Below, one piece after another: positions 17,277 through 26,185 of a stretch of 27,323 nucleotides of DNA. This DNA is from Alteromonadaceae bacterium (GTDB lineage: Bacteria; Pseudomonadota; Gammaproteobacteria; Pseudomonadales; Oleiphilaceae): positions 1 to 27,323 of the forward strand of contig JABXHG010000123.1 in NCBI GenBank assembly GCA_013393545.1, in the 5' to 3' direction. Position 1 is the stretch's first letter. Each line of letters begins with the position of its first letter. The notes beneath the pieces are model-generated. The model searched no databases. It was not told the origin of the DNA and saw only the letters and a list, made by a program, of their open reading frames with translations. The translations under genes and the position numbers were made by a program.

Positions 17277-19103
17277 TCAATGCGCGGGGTTGGGTTGCTT
17301 GACCAGAAACGGCCCCAACACCAGATAGTCCAGTGCGCCCTGAACAAATGCCCGCACCGCGTCCTCCGGTGAGTTGACGATGGGTTCCTCGTGCATGTTG
17401 AAGCTGGTGTTGATCAGGCTCGGAATGCCGCTGAGCTTTTCGTATTCATGGATAATGTCGTAGTAGCCGGGGTTCACTTCCCGCCGGATCAGTTGCGGGC
17501 GGGCGGTGCCATCCACGTGCACCGCTGCCGGGCAGGTTTCGCGCATGAAATCGGTGCAATCAAAGGTGATGGTCATGAACTCGGCGGCGTGTTCCGCTCC
17601 CTTGATACCGTGGTAACAGCGTTCCCGGGCTTCATACAGGGTCACCGGCGCGAACGGCATGAATTCGGTGCGGCCCAGGCGTTTGTTCAGCCACTGGTTC
17701 ACTTCCGGCTCGCGGGCGTGATAGAGGATGGAACGGTTACCCAGCGCCCGGGGGCCGTATTCCATGCGGCCATCAAAGCGGGCCACCACTTCGCCGCTGT
17801 GAACAAGCGCGGCCACTTCGGCGGCCAGATGTTCCGGGCGGGTGTATTCCAGGCTCTCGGCGTCCAGCGCGGCGGCCATTTGCGCTTCGGAGTAGTCCGG
17901 GCCGAAGTAGGCATTGGCAATGGTGGGTTTCACCCCGCCGGGCCAGCTTTCGTAAAGGGCTGCGCCGGTGCCACAGCCGCCATCGCCCATGTTGGGGTAA
18001 ATGAAAATGTGGCTCACACCCTCGATTTCGAAAATCCGCTGGTTCAGTTTGACATTGGCGGTGACACCACCGGACAACACCACCGTATCGATACCGGTTT
18101 TCTGTACCCAATAGCGCACATAATCCGCCGCTACTTTTTCCAGCACGCACTGGTAGGCCGCCGCCACATCGATTTTCGGAAAGCGGGAAGACAGATAGCG
18201 GGAGAAATACACGTTATTGGCTTCATAAATGCGAAAATCGCCCGGTGTCTGCTCGATGCGCTGAAGCAAAATATCGCCCAGAATGTCCGGGTCACCATAA
18301 CTGGCGAGGCCAACAATCTTGCCCTCGTGCCGGCCGGGTTTGAAGCCGAGGCTCGAGGTTACGTGTTCGTAAAGGGTGCCCAGTGAATTGGGAAACGGCA
18401 GCGAATGCAGCCGCCGTATGCCTTTGGCGTCCGCCTTACTGACCGAACCCGCCAGGCCAGTACCATAGCCATCCAGAGTGACGCACAGCGCACGCTCGTA
18501 ACCACTGCACAGAAAGCTGTTGGCGGCGTGGGACAAGTGGTGATCCATGCGTTTGATGCTACCGTTCCAGCCATTGTTGGCCAGCCCCTGTTCCAGTGCC
18601 TGTTGCCAGTGCCGGAAGCTTTCCGTCGCCGCTTCGCTCCACTGCCTGGAGCCCTTGATGGCCGCATTGTTGGAAGCCAGTTTCTGGGCGCCAGCCATGC
18701 TGTAGAAAGAGCTGTGCAAAAAGCCTTTTTCCATCACCGCGTTGGGATGTTCCAGGCCGTGAATGGGTTCGTTACGATCCGGTACTTTGGTGAGTGCCTC
18801 GCGCACCTGCTCGCTCAGATCCGCCGGTTTGAACTGCCGGATAAACGCTTTTTCGTCTTCCAGGTTGCGGTGATACAGCTTCTGTTCGTTTTCCCAGGTC
18901 AGGAACGGGTAACACACCCGGTCAAAATCCGACATGGCCAACCCGGTGTAGGACAGCGCCTTTTCCAGTGCCAGCTGCGGGAAGCCATCCTGCTGTTTGG
19001 TGCGGGAAAATCGTTCTTCGCCGGCGGCAAACAGAATCTCGCCATCTTCCACCACCGCTACGGTGGCGTCCTTATCCAACGGTGAAATGCCCAAAACTCT
19101 CAT
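17277..19103 (-). CDS. NodU/CmcH-family carbamoyltransferase
   Basis: The 608-residue protein has both expected domains. The N-terminal ASKHA-fold part carries HHLSHAANSF (188-197), DGYGTG (211-216), GRHEGKIVGLA (257-267) and SGGVTANVKLN (344-354). The C-terminal YrdC-like part carries FGPDYS (400-405), RMEYGPRALGNRSIL (446-460) and the conserved PSLINTSFN. Family members transfer the carbamoyl group from carbamoyl phosphate to a hydroxyl, as in Nod-factor and antibiotic sugar modification. Here the acceptor is probably a sugar of the EPS repeat. ATG 19103 overlaps the deacetylase stop by four bases and has GGAGAG six bases upstream. All the motifs I looked for are intact. Confidence 0.93.
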   Translation of the reverse strand: MRVLGISPLDKDATVAVVEDGEILFAAGEERFSRTKQQDGFPQLALEKALSYTGLAMSDFDRVCYPFLTWENEQKLYHRNLEDEKAFIRQFKPADLSEQVREALTKVPDRNEPIHGLEHPNAVMEKGFLHSSFYSMAGAQKLASNNAAIKGSRQWSEAATESFRHWQQALEQGLANNGWNGSIKRMDHHLSHAANSFLCSGYERALCVTLDGYGTGLAGSVSKADAKGIRRLHSLPFPNSLGTLYEHVTSSLGFKPGRHEGKIVGLASYGDPDILGDILLQRIEQTPGDFRIYEANNVYFSRYLSSRFPKIDVAAAYQCVLEKVAADYVRYWVQKTGIDTVVLSGGVTANVKLNQRIFEIEGVSHIFIYPNMGDGGCGTGAALYESWPGGVKPTIANAYFGPDYSEAQMAAALDAESLEYTRPEHLAAEVAALVHSGEVVARFDGRMEYGPRALGNRSILYHAREPEVNQWLNKRLGRTEFMPFAPVTLYEARERCYHGIKGAEHAAEFMTITFDCTDFMRETCPAAVHVDGTARPQLIRREVNPGYYDIIHEYEKLSGIPSLINTSFNMHEEPIVNSPEDAVRAFVQGALDYLVLGPFLVKQPNPAH

Positions 19104-20098
19104 AATGTTCTCTCCTTGAGATAACCAGGCAGCTGGCCCGGTGTCGTGGGCTGCCCGCCCAGGTCGTTCAGGAAAAAATCGAAAAATGCACGAAAGCTGT
19201 CGAGAAACTCGTCCAGCTGCTCTTTTGTTTGCACATAAGGCGTATGCCCCGGCACCACGCTGGGGCTGTGAAAGCTCCAGGTGAATACCCGCAGCCCCTG
19301 CCGGTACAGGCTGCGCACCAGCTTGATGTGCTCCTTGTGGCTGAAGCCTTCCGGCGACAGCATCAGCCGATCCACCAGCCCGGTTCGCGCCAGCACGCCC
19401 GGGGCATGCAGTCCTTTGTAGCGCTGCCCGGCCCGGTATAGGCCCGGCGCATAATCACCCGCATGACCAACAAAGCCACCGGTACAGGGCAGTTCCAGCA
19501 AGCGGGCGCCGTCGGCGCCAAACCAGAATGGCCAGGCGTTTTCATCGGTGTAATCCGGGCCGCCGTCGGCGCTGCTGTCCAGTGGCGGGCATAGTGACAG
19601 GTCAACCTGGTACCCCAGTCCGGCCAGAATGCCGGCAGTGTTGGGGCCAAAGCCATAGCGCCCTGCCTTGTAGGCGACCGGCCGGGCGCCCAGGTTGCGT
19701 TCAATGATGTCGGTGAGCCTGGCCAGTTTTTCCCGCTCCAGGTCTTCCGGTAGATTGCCGGGGTAGCTGTTGGCCAGGTTCACAGTTTCCCGTAACGGCG
19801 GTGTTACCCAGGCGTGCAGATGCGCGCCCACTTCGCATACCCCTTTGGCCAGCCAATCCTTCAGTTGCCGGTAACCGGCATGCTGGCTGGCTACCGGGTA
19901 GTCCACCACATAGCAGGGTTTCAGGCCGTAATCGTGGCAAATGCTCTGCACCACGCCGATACCTGCCATGGCGGTGACGCCGGTGGCCTTCGGGTTGGGA
20001 CCGGCCTGCCAGTCAAACTCTTCTTCGGTGTCGACCACCACCATCAACAGCGGAGGCTGGTCGGCGGGCCATGCAATGCCTTGTCGGTTCTCGAACAT
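19100..20098 (-). CDS. WalW-like polysaccharide deacetylase
   Basis: This 332-residue NodB-fold protein resembles WalW. The metal/catalytic acid motif is LLMVVVDTEEEFDW, with Asp23 and the acidic run Glu25-27. GAHLHAW supplies His93 and His95 as metal ligands. It would remove N-acetyl groups from hexosamines or lipid-linked precursors. No signal peptide is visible, so action on a cytosolic, lipid-linked intermediate is more likely than on exported polymer. The upstream region is AAAGGAAGC directly before ATG. It lies 39 bases after the barrel-protein stop and overlaps the carbamoyltransferase by four bases. Confidence 0.85.
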   Translation of the reverse strand: MFENRQGIAWPADQPPLLMVVVDTEEEFDWQAGPNPKATGVTAMAGIGVVQSICHDYGLKPCYVVDYPVASQHAGYRQLKDWLAKGVCEVGAHLHAWVTPPLRETVNLANSYPGNLPEDLEREKLARLTDIIERNLGARPVAYKAGRYGFGPNTAGILAGLGYQVDLSLCPPLDSSADGGPDYTDENAWPFWFGADGARLLELPCTGGFVGHAGDYAPGLYRAGQRYKGLHAPGVLARTGLVDRLMLSPEGFSHKEHIKLVRSLYRQGLRVFTWSFHSPSVVPGHTPYVQTKEQLDEFLDSFRAFFDFFLNDLGGQPTTPGQLPGYLKERTL

Positions 20099-20137
20099 GC
20101 TTCCTTTCCGCCTTTTCCTTTGATTAACTTGCGGGGC

Positions 20138-21511
20138 TTAACGCCTGGCCATCAGGCTGAAATCCCGAGTCAGGAACAAGCGCAAGCCATAGTCTTCCTG
20201 ATCCCGGTTGTTGTCCTTGTCGCGCACCCAGGTCTGGTTCAGCGCTACACCAACCCGTAGCCGTTCATCCAGCCGACGGGTCAGAGCAAGATCCAGGCTG
20301 TGGGTGTAGCGGGTCAGATCGTCAGCGTCTTCACCGGCATCCCCCTGCCAGCCCCAGCTAATCAGCAGCTGGTTCAAACGGTTCATGTCCATCGACAGGC
20401 TCATGGACGCACGATATTCATGGGTTTTGGCATCGTTGAGCTCGGATTGCAGGCGCTCGGCCTCGGCCCAGACCGAGAAACGGCAAACGCTGCACAACCG
20501 GTCGGTGGAATGGGCCAGCAGCAGCGAGTCACTGACCACCAGGTCCCGCAATTGCACACTGTCGGGTAAAAATGACAGCTCCGGTGACAGGTTCAGGGAC
20601 AACTCAGTGGCGCTGTCGGACAAACGCCGGTTATAGCGCACAGTGGTGCTGGCCTCCGGGCCTGACCAGATGCGTTCCAGGTGCCCAGTCATGGCATCAC
20701 CTTCCTGTTCGCCGGCCTGACCGGGAAATTCAGTTTCCGACTGGCTGGCGCCCACCGCCAGACTAAACCGGCCGTTTTTCAGTTGTCGGCTGTAACCCAA
20801 TTCGGCGGTGTCAATGGTGGTGTCCTGCTGCTGCGCTTCCTGTTCCTGCTCCGCCCAGCTGCGCCGGGCCGTCAGGGTGCCCTCGGAGCGTTCGGACAAT
20901 CGGCGGCCATAGGTGGCCTCGGTAGTCAGGGATTCGCCCTCGTCCAACTCGCCACTGCTGAAGCTTTTGCCGGCCTGGGCAGATAAACGCACCCGGGACA
21001 ACTCCCCCGGGTAAAGGTTGAGTCCGGCGCCGCCGCTCAGGGTGTTGCGGGTGTCGTAATCGCCGGAGTTAAGAACAAAGCCTGTGTCTTCACGCACCGA
21101 TTCAATGGTGTGGCCCAGATTGAAATCCACTCGCCCGCCGGGGTTGAAATAGTTATAGCGGGCCGCGCCGCTAATTGAGCTGGAGTCGGTCTGGTCACCG
21201 TTGGGCAGATCCCTTTGGGTTTCCAGGGTACCACCGTAGCGCAGGTCCAGGTTGTTGGCGCCCCGTTGCAGGCTGCCGCCAATATCACCGGACACCCCAA
21301 GGCTCGGGCGGGTATTGCTCTCCCGGCCGGTGTCGGTGTCCTGGCGGGTATGGGTGACCGCGCCAAACACGGTGCCGGAACCTGAAAGCCTCTGCACGGA
21401 ATCCGACAGGGTCTGTGCTTTCGCCGGCAATGCTCCAAGGCTTGCGACGGCAACTGCCAGCATCAGCCGCCCAACCGGCCATTGGTCACTGTGTTGTTCC
21501 CTGTGTGTCAT
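20138..21511 (-). CDS. EPS outer-membrane beta-barrel protein (TIGR03016-like)
   Basis: The 457-residue protein has a signal peptide (LMLAVAVASLGALPAKA, cleavage before QTLSDS). The mature part is built of alternating polar/hydrophobic strands ending in a C-terminal Leu-Met-Ala-Arg-Arg stretch, as in large beta barrels. Its place between the kinase-like gene and the deacetylase matches the outer-membrane protein of exosortase-A-type EPS loci. I take ATG 21511, with AGGAG seven bases upstream overlapping the kinase stop; the longer reading from 21631 lacks a signal peptide at its N-terminus. It probably forms the exit pore or shields it. An unusual Cys340-x-x-Cys343 pair lies within the barrel part. 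Confidence 0.8.
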   Translation of the reverse strand: MTHREQHSDQWPVGRLMLAVAVASLGALPAKAQTLSDSVQRLSGSGTVFGAVTHTRQDTDTGRESNTRPSLGVSGDIGGSLQRGANNLDLRYGGTLETQRDLPNGDQTDSSSISGAARYNYFNPGGRVDFNLGHTIESVREDTGFVLNSGDYDTRNTLSGGAGLNLYPGELSRVRLSAQAGKSFSSGELDEGESLTTEATYGRRLSERSEGTLTARRSWAEQEQEAQQQDTTIDTAELGYSRQLKNGRFSLAVGASQSETEFPGQAGEQEGDAMTGHLERIWSGPEASTTVRYNRRLSDSATELSLNLSPELSFLPDSVQLRDLVVSDSLLLAHSTDRLCSVCRFSVWAEAERLQSELNDAKTHEYRASMSLSMDMNRLNQLLISWGWQGDAGEDADDLTRYTHSLDLALTRRLDERLRVGVALNQTWVRDKDNNRDQEDYGLRLFLTRDFSLMARR

Positions 21512-21515
21512 GACG

Positions 21516-22376
21516 TTACTCCTGAAAAACCAGGCCGGCGAACTTGTCCGGCTCCACCGAGCCCAGGTATTCACTGACCAGTTCACCGGTAACATCACCG
21601 AACGGCACGCCGAACACAATCTGGTCGGCAAACCGTTCCAGCAACCGGGCCTCGGTGCTGGCTCGCACCGGAGGTGCGTTAACGATGATGCAGCGATCCG
21701 GGTAGCGGCTTTTGAGTTCGTTCATCAGCTCACGCATGCGCACCGAAGAGAACAGTTCCACCGCCGAAGACACCTGGGTGCCGGCCGGCACCACGGTTAA
21801 CCGATCCACACCGCTGGGATACAAAATGTCTTTGATGGGAACCGAGGTGTCAGCAACGTAGTCGGTCACACCGGCCCCGAGGGGTACCGAAACCAGATGA
21901 GCAAGATCCTTGTGGTGAGGATCGCAATCCACCAGAAGTGCCGAGGTATGGGAATCCATGGCAAAGGCAGCCGCCAGGTTGAAGGCGGTCAGCACCGAGC
22001 CCCCATGTTTTGCCAGGCTGCTGAACAGGACGGTGAAGTTTTTTTCTCCTCCCCGGTTGCGCAGCTGAATACGCCATTCCCGGTAGGCATCCATCACCCG
22101 TTTGTCCGGCATGGTCGGATAAATGATCTTGCGTTCGCGCAACTGGGCATGGGACCAGGGTTTCGGGTTGGCGATCATGCCCAGCGACACGCTGGCGTCG
22201 TAAACCGTGGGCCGGTGGTCCGCCGTGTCGGTTTTCAGCAGAGGCGGCTCCGGGGCCATGCGCCGGGCAGCCGAGGCAAACGGCCGTTCCCTGCGGAAGC
22301 CGTCTTCTGCCCGGGCTTCACCCTTTTGTTGCTGCTGGCTTTTCAGCAGGGCCTTGTACAGTTTGCTTTCGTCCAT
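21516..22376 (-). CDS. BY-kinase-like P-loop protein with degenerate Walker A
   Basis: The 286-residue protein has the CpsD/CapB tyrosine-kinase layout: a charged, Gln-rich N-terminus, a VMDAYREWRIQL helix, and a Rossmann-like ATPase. The Walker A region reads FSSLAKHGGSVLTAFNLA (118-135). Aligned on the NLA end with SAxxGEGKSTxAxNLA, the essential Lys is Ser127 and the following Ser/Thr is Val128. Walker A' (ALLVDCDPH, 146-154) survives, but the Walker B site reads IIVNAPP with Asn instead of Asp. There is no Tyr-rich tail. It therefore probably does not hydrolyse ATP or autophosphorylate, and may act as a structural partner of the chain-length protein. ATG 22376 shares its A with the upstream stop, with GGGAG seven bases before. 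Confidence 0.83.
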   Translation of the reverse strand: MDESKLYKALLKSQQQQKGEARAEDGFRRERPFASAARRMAPEPPLLKTDTADHRPTVYDASVSLGMIANPKPWSHAQLRERKIIYPTMPDKRVMDAYREWRIQLRNRGGEKNFTVLFSSLAKHGGSVLTAFNLAAAFAMDSHTSALLVDCDPHHKDLAHLVSVPLGAGVTDYVADTSVPIKDILYPSGVDRLTVVPAGTQVSSAVELFSSVRMRELMNELKSRYPDRCIIVNAPPVRASTEARLLERFADQIVFGVPFGDVTGELVSEYLGSVEPDKFAGLVFQE

Positions 22377-23965
22377 CACTGTTCTCCCTGCCCCGACTCC
22401 AGCACCAACCCCGGCAGCTCGGCCAGTTTTTCCATGGCCTGCTCGGGAGTAATGCCCATGACACTAAACACCAGAAACGCCATATAACCGGCCATGAACA
22501 GCCCCAGAATCAGGACCAACAGCAGCACATCCTTGCGCAGCAACCGGTCTTTCCAGGTGCTGCTGTAGTGCGGAATGCTGGCCAGCACCGGCACTGCCGG
22601 TGGCAGGGCCAGCTGTAGGGTTCTGCTGGAGCGAATACGCTGGTCCACCAGTACCAGCAAAACCAACAATCCCATGACCATGGCGCTGCCGAGGAAAGGT
22701 CCGGCGATACCCACCTGGTACAGCTGCAGGCCATCCCAGGCCACCGGATAACTGGCCGGCTCCTGAATGCGATAGCTACCGCCCTCCCCCTGCACATCCA
22801 GAGTCATGGTCAGGCGAGCCCGCTCGCGGCGCTGGAGCATGTCTTCATAAACGTCACGGGTAACATCGTAATCCCGAGTCAGTTCGGCCAATTCGGCCTC
22901 GTTGGCAGCGACTTTCTCGCCCCGTTCATAGGCCTCGGCCAGTATGCCCTGAAGTGATTTCAGACGCCTTTCCTGCACGGCCAGGCGCGTATTAGCGGCA
23001 TTCAGCAGGGATTTCAGTTCTTCATACACCGGGTTCTCCATCACCTCGGTTTTCACGCCTTCCCGGTCTCCCTCATCTTCACTGGCCACCTGCTGTTCCA
23101 GGTCGGCAATCTGCCTTTTCACTGAAATCACGTCCGGATGGCGTTCCTGGTATTGCAGCAGAAGGCTTTCCAGTTGCTGATTCAGATTGTCCAGCCGGCG
23201 CTGGGCGGACGAGCGGCCCTCGTCCAGCACAATGGTGCGCACCGGTTGCTCGCTGGCCAGTTGCTCGCGGGTCAGCTCGATTTGCGAGCGACTTTGTTCG
23301 ATCTCCAGTTTCAGGTTCTCGATATCGCCACGCAGCCGTTCAATGCGGGTATTCACATTGCCTTCGGTGCCATCCTGATTGGCAATCCGGAAGTCCTTCA
23401 GCCGCTGTTCCGCCTCTTCCAGCTGGCGCTGGTAGGCTTTCACCTGGGAGTCGATGAACTCGTAAGCGCCCTGGCTTTCCGAGCGCTTTTTCCGCGCGGT
23501 GCGTTCCAGAAACCGGTTCAGTACCGAGCTCAGCACCTGAAACGACTGGCCCGGGTCCGGGCTGCGGTAACTGAGTTCCAGAAAATTCCTGTTGCTGATT
23601 TTCAGCTGGATGTCTTCCCGTAACTCCCCGATGGCACTGCTGCGCTCAAGATCCGGTTCGGTACCAGTCAAAAGGCCGGTGTCCAGGGCAATCTGTTCCA
23701 GAAAGCTGCGGCTGGCGATCATTTCCCGGGCCTCGTTGATCCGGTCCAGCTGAGTCACTTCCGCCTGGCCCCGTAGCAACGGCTGCAGGATATTGCTCTG
23801 GTCGGCGTACAGCACCGCCTCCGAGGTGTAGGTTTTCGGCGTCACATAAGCCACGGCCAACACGCCGGCCGTGACAGCCATGAACACGAGGCTTGCCAGC
23901 ACCCGCTTGCGGTACAGCTCAAGCCGCACGGCGCGGAGGGTGTCCAGGAAAAACTGAAGGTCCAT
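22376..23965 (-). CDS. Wzz-like chain-length determinant (TIGR03007-like)
   Basis: The 529-residue inner-membrane polysaccharide co-polymerase has a first membrane helix at about 22-42, then a large periplasmic domain. Long coiled coil is visible at about 170-300, together with YQERHPDVI (272-280), and there is more coiled coil at 320-385. A second membrane segment lies at 418-440 and a third at 479-502. Simple Wzz proteins have two membrane segments, so the extra one puts the C-terminal about 27 residues in the periplasm and leaves 441-478 as a cytosolic loop that could contact the kinase-like partner. It controls polymer length and links the polymerase to export. The start overlaps the upstream stop by one base with only a weak ribosome site, so translational coupling is likely. 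Confidence 0.9.
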   Translation of the reverse strand: MDLQFFLDTLRAVRLELYRKRVLASLVFMAVTAGVLAVAYVTPKTYTSEAVLYADQSNILQPLLRGQAEVTQLDRINEAREMIASRSFLEQIALDTGLLTGTEPDLERSSAIGELREDIQLKISNRNFLELSYRSPDPGQSFQVLSSVLNRFLERTARKKRSESQGAYEFIDSQVKAYQRQLEEAEQRLKDFRIANQDGTEGNVNTRIERLRGDIENLKLEIEQSRSQIELTREQLASEQPVRTIVLDEGRSSAQRRLDNLNQQLESLLLQYQERHPDVISVKRQIADLEQQVASEDEGDREGVKTEVMENPVYEELKSLLNAANTRLAVQERRLKSLQGILAEAYERGEKVAANEAELAELTRDYDVTRDVYEDMLQRRERARLTMTLDVQGEGGSYRIQEPASYPVAWDGLQLYQVGIAGPFLGSAMVMGLLVLLVLVDQRIRSSRTLQLALPPAVPVLASIPHYSSTWKDRLLRKDVLLLVLILGLFMAGYMAFLVFSVMGITPEQAMEKLAELPGLVLESGQGEQ

Positions 23966-24606
23966 CAGAGTTCACCGCGAAACAGTTGCCGGCGGGGCAC
24001 GGAAATTACATCCCCCGGCTGCAAAGGATGGTTGGTACGCATATCGCCGTCCCTGAGCATGGCGCCAAGATCCAGCTGCCAGGTCTGGTATTCGCCGTCG
24101 ATCATGCGCGCCAGGGTGGCCCGGCCATCGGCGGCAAAGTCGGTGACGCCGCCAGCCATCAACACCAGATCCAGCACCGTCATGCCCGGCTGGAAGGCCA
24201 CCGACTGGGGCGACGTTACCTGCCCGGTAATGCGCACGCGGTTTCGGAATTCCTTGCTTACCGGGTTGGTCACCATCACGGTCACCTCCGGTGTGCGGAT
24301 ATATTCCGACAGACCGGTGCGAATCTCCGAGGCCAGTGCTTCCGGCTGCTTGCCTTCCGCGTCCACATCGCCGATCAACGGCAGTGAGATGAAGCCGTCC
24401 GGGCGCACGGTAATGGCCTGCCCCAGCTCCGGATTGCGCCACACATGCACGGTTACGGTATCGCCCACGCCGATCTCATAGGGCTCGGCTTCCAGCTCGG
24501 AGGCCGGCGGCATGGTTTCCGAGGACGGAATGCCGGAGCACCCCGCCAGCCACAGCACAGCCAGCATTAAAAGCGCGGCTTTACCTGTTGTTGGTACCCT
24601 GTTCAT
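23965..24606 (-). CDS. Wza-like polysaccharide export lipoprotein
   Basis: The 213-residue lipoprotein has lipobox LAGC at Cys23. The mature part has the Poly_export domain (YEIGVGDTVTVHVWRNPELG, VRPDGFISLPLIGDV) and one SLBB-like beta-grasp unit (RVRITGQVTSPQSVAF, MTVLDLVLMAGGV), ending LQPGDVISVPRR. At 213 residues it is the short type found in exosortase-A EPS loci rather than full-length Wza, and it lacks the C-terminal membrane helix that crosses the outer membrane in E. coli Wza. The separate barrel protein encoded two genes further on may provide that pore. GGGAGG precedes the ATG at four bases. A 70-base gap with a hairpin separates it from the phosphotransferase gene. Confidence 0.92.
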   Translation of the reverse strand: MNRVPTTGKAALLMLAVLWLAGCSGIPSSETMPPASELEAEPYEIGVGDTVTVHVWRNPELGQAITVRPDGFISLPLIGDVDAEGKQPEALASEIRTGLSEYIRTPEVTVMVTNPVSKEFRNRVRITGQVTSPQSVAFQPGMTVLDLVLMAGGVTDFAADGRATLARMIDGEYQTWQLDLGAMLRDGDMRTNHPLQPGDVISVPRRQLFRGEL

Positions 24607-24655
24607 AGAACCTCCCGTTCCCTGTGTTACAGATTGTCGTTGCCAGTTTGCTTGT

Positions 24656-24673
24656 GCCGGCTGCCAGGCCGGC
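24656..24673 (-). other. Intercistronic GC hairpin
   Basis: A perfect GCCGGC-6-GCCGGC stem-loop lies three bases after the phosphotransferase stop. No T-run follows on the minus strand, so it is not a standard terminator. It could slow decay of, or partly attenuate, the downstream message. The palindromic arms may also be chance in GC-rich DNA. Confidence 0.35.
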
Positions 24674-24676
24674 TGG

Positions 24677-26077
24677 TTAACGCACGCCCTTGCCCAGCAG
24701 CACCACTTCCACGGTCTGAATCATGATCAGAAAATCCATCAGCAGGCTGTGGTTCTTGGAGTAATACAGGTCGTACTCGAGTTTGCCCCGGGCGTCCTCG
24801 ATGGACGCGCCGTAGGGATACTTCAGCTGCGCCCAACCCATCAGGCCCGGGCGCACGTAATGTCGGGTGTCGTAGTAGGGAATCAGCCGGGTGAGTTCGG
24901 CCACAAACTCGGGCCGTTCCGGGCGTGGGCCGACGAAACTCATGTCGCCCCGGAGCACGTTGTAGATTTGTGGCAGCTCGTCCAGCCGGGTGTTGCGAAT
25001 GAACGCACCCACCCGGGTAATGCGGTTGTCGTTGGCGGACGCCCAGCGAGCCTTGCCGTCTTTTTCCGCGTCCTTGTACATGCTGCGGAATTTGTAGATG
25101 CGAAATTCCCGGCCGAGAAAACCCACGCGCTTCTGGCTGTAAAGCACCGGCCAGCCGGTTTCCAAAACAATGGCCAGAGCGGTGAGCGCCATGAACGGCA
25201 GAGCCACCAGCAACAAAGCGAACCCCAACACCAGATCCAGCAGGCGCTTGAGCCATTGCCGGTACCGGGAGGCGCAGAAACCGTCAGAGAAAACAATCCA
25301 GGAAGGATGCACCAGATCCAGCTTGACCTTCTTCAGCTCCCGCTCGTAAAAATCGATGGCATTGGTTACCAGCACACCCCGCAACTTGCACTCCATCAGC
25401 TCTGGGACAGGTAACCAGCCACCCTCACTGCGACGGCGCTCTTGCTGGGCAATGACAATTTCCGAGATGCCGTTATCCAGACAGTACTGGTACAAATCGG
25501 CCGGTGCGGTAATCAGGTGCTCCCTGCCCACCGCGGGCTCGCGGCTATCGGCCAGGCAGCCGACGATCCGGATGCCCAGAGCCCGCATATTGGTGTCGTA
25601 ATCCGCCAACAGGCTCTGGGCGGCACTGCCGGCACCAAACACCATCACCCTGCGCACCAGTTGGCGGGAGTCGACCATGGCCAGAAACAGCCGGCGCAGA
25701 ACAATCACCGCCACCGTGCACAACAGTACCGCCCAGAACAAATTGGTACTGCCCGGGTCCATGGCCGGTAAAAACGCGTAGAGCACCAGCAACCCCAGCC
25801 CGCCAACAAAGCAATAGGCCACCAGAGTGCGGAAATACAACTGCGACAGGGTTTCCCGAACAATCTCCCCATACCCGCCCATGGCCAGGGTGCCCAGGCT
25901 CAGAATCACGGCAAACAGTAGCGAAGCCGGCAGTGCGCCAGCAGGATTCACCAGCCGGCCCGGCGTATAAACCACCGCCAGCGTCATGAAAACACCCAGC
26001 AGAACCAGAAACTCAATGACTGCCAACACCAGATACGGCGTGTGCAGGTAATGCTTGCGAAAACGGATATAGGACAC
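24677..26077 (-). CDS. Initiating polyprenyl-phosphate sugar phosphotransferase
   Basis: The 466-residue protein has the full polyisoprenyl-phosphate hexose-1-phosphate transferase plan. Four membrane helices (about 14-37, 48-67, 83-103, 112-132) are followed by a CoA-binding-like domain (VMVFGAGSAAQSLL, 144-157), a fifth helix near 280-305 and the catalytic domain. Key motifs are KRLLD (277-281), QKRVG (315-319), KFRSM (329-333), RLDELPQ (364-370) and SFVGPRPE (380-387). It transfers sugar-1-phosphate to undecaprenyl phosphate, the first step of the repeat unit. It resembles the exosortase-system-associated group TIGR03013. The start codon is GTG at 26077, supported by AAGGAAG seven bases upstream. 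It is first in the long minus-strand operon. Confidence 0.93.
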   Translation of the reverse strand: MSYIRFRKHYLHTPYLVLAVIEFLVLLGVFMTLAVVYTPGRLVNPAGALPASLLFAVILSLGTLAMGGYGEIVRETLSQLYFRTLVAYCFVGGLGLLVLYAFLPAMDPGSTNLFWAVLLCTVAVIVLRRLFLAMVDSRQLVRRVMVFGAGSAAQSLLADYDTNMRALGIRIVGCLADSREPAVGREHLITAPADLYQYCLDNGISEIVIAQQERRRSEGGWLPVPELMECKLRGVLVTNAIDFYERELKKVKLDLVHPSWIVFSDGFCASRYRQWLKRLLDLVLGFALLLVALPFMALTALAIVLETGWPVLYSQKRVGFLGREFRIYKFRSMYKDAEKDGKARWASANDNRITRVGAFIRNTRLDELPQIYNVLRGDMSFVGPRPERPEFVAELTRLIPYYDTRHYVRPGLMGWAQLKYPYGASIEDARGKLEYDLYYSKNHSLLMDFLIMIQTVEVVLLGKGVR

Positions 26078-26140
26078 GGTCGAACTTCCTTGTCAGTTGC
26101 CTGACTGCTCACCCAACGATCAAATAACTTTTGTATCTTT

Positions 26141-26170
26141 TTGTAAAGTTCTTTTACACTTCGTTATAGT
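26141..26170 (+). promoter_or_regulatory. Sigma70-like promoter for the DUF3473 deacetylase
   Basis: TTGTAA (26141-26146) and TATAGT (26165-26170) are 18 bases apart, matching the consensus at 4/6 and 5/6. The predicted start near 26177 leaves a leader of about 30 bases before ATG 26208. The AAAGTTCTTT palindrome overlaps the end of the -35 box. Confidence 0.55.
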
Positions 26171-26185
26171 TCATTAAAGAACTTT
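26145..26185. repeat. Paired AAAG-WW-CTTT palindromes, candidate operators
   Basis: AAAGTTCTTT (26145-26154) and AAAGAACTTT (26176-26185) are perfect inverted copies of each other, and each has palindromic outer halves. Their centres are 31 bp apart, close to three helical turns. Each lies at the -35 region of one of the divergent promoters. A regulator binding both could control the two units together. The regulator is unknown. Confidence 0.5.
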
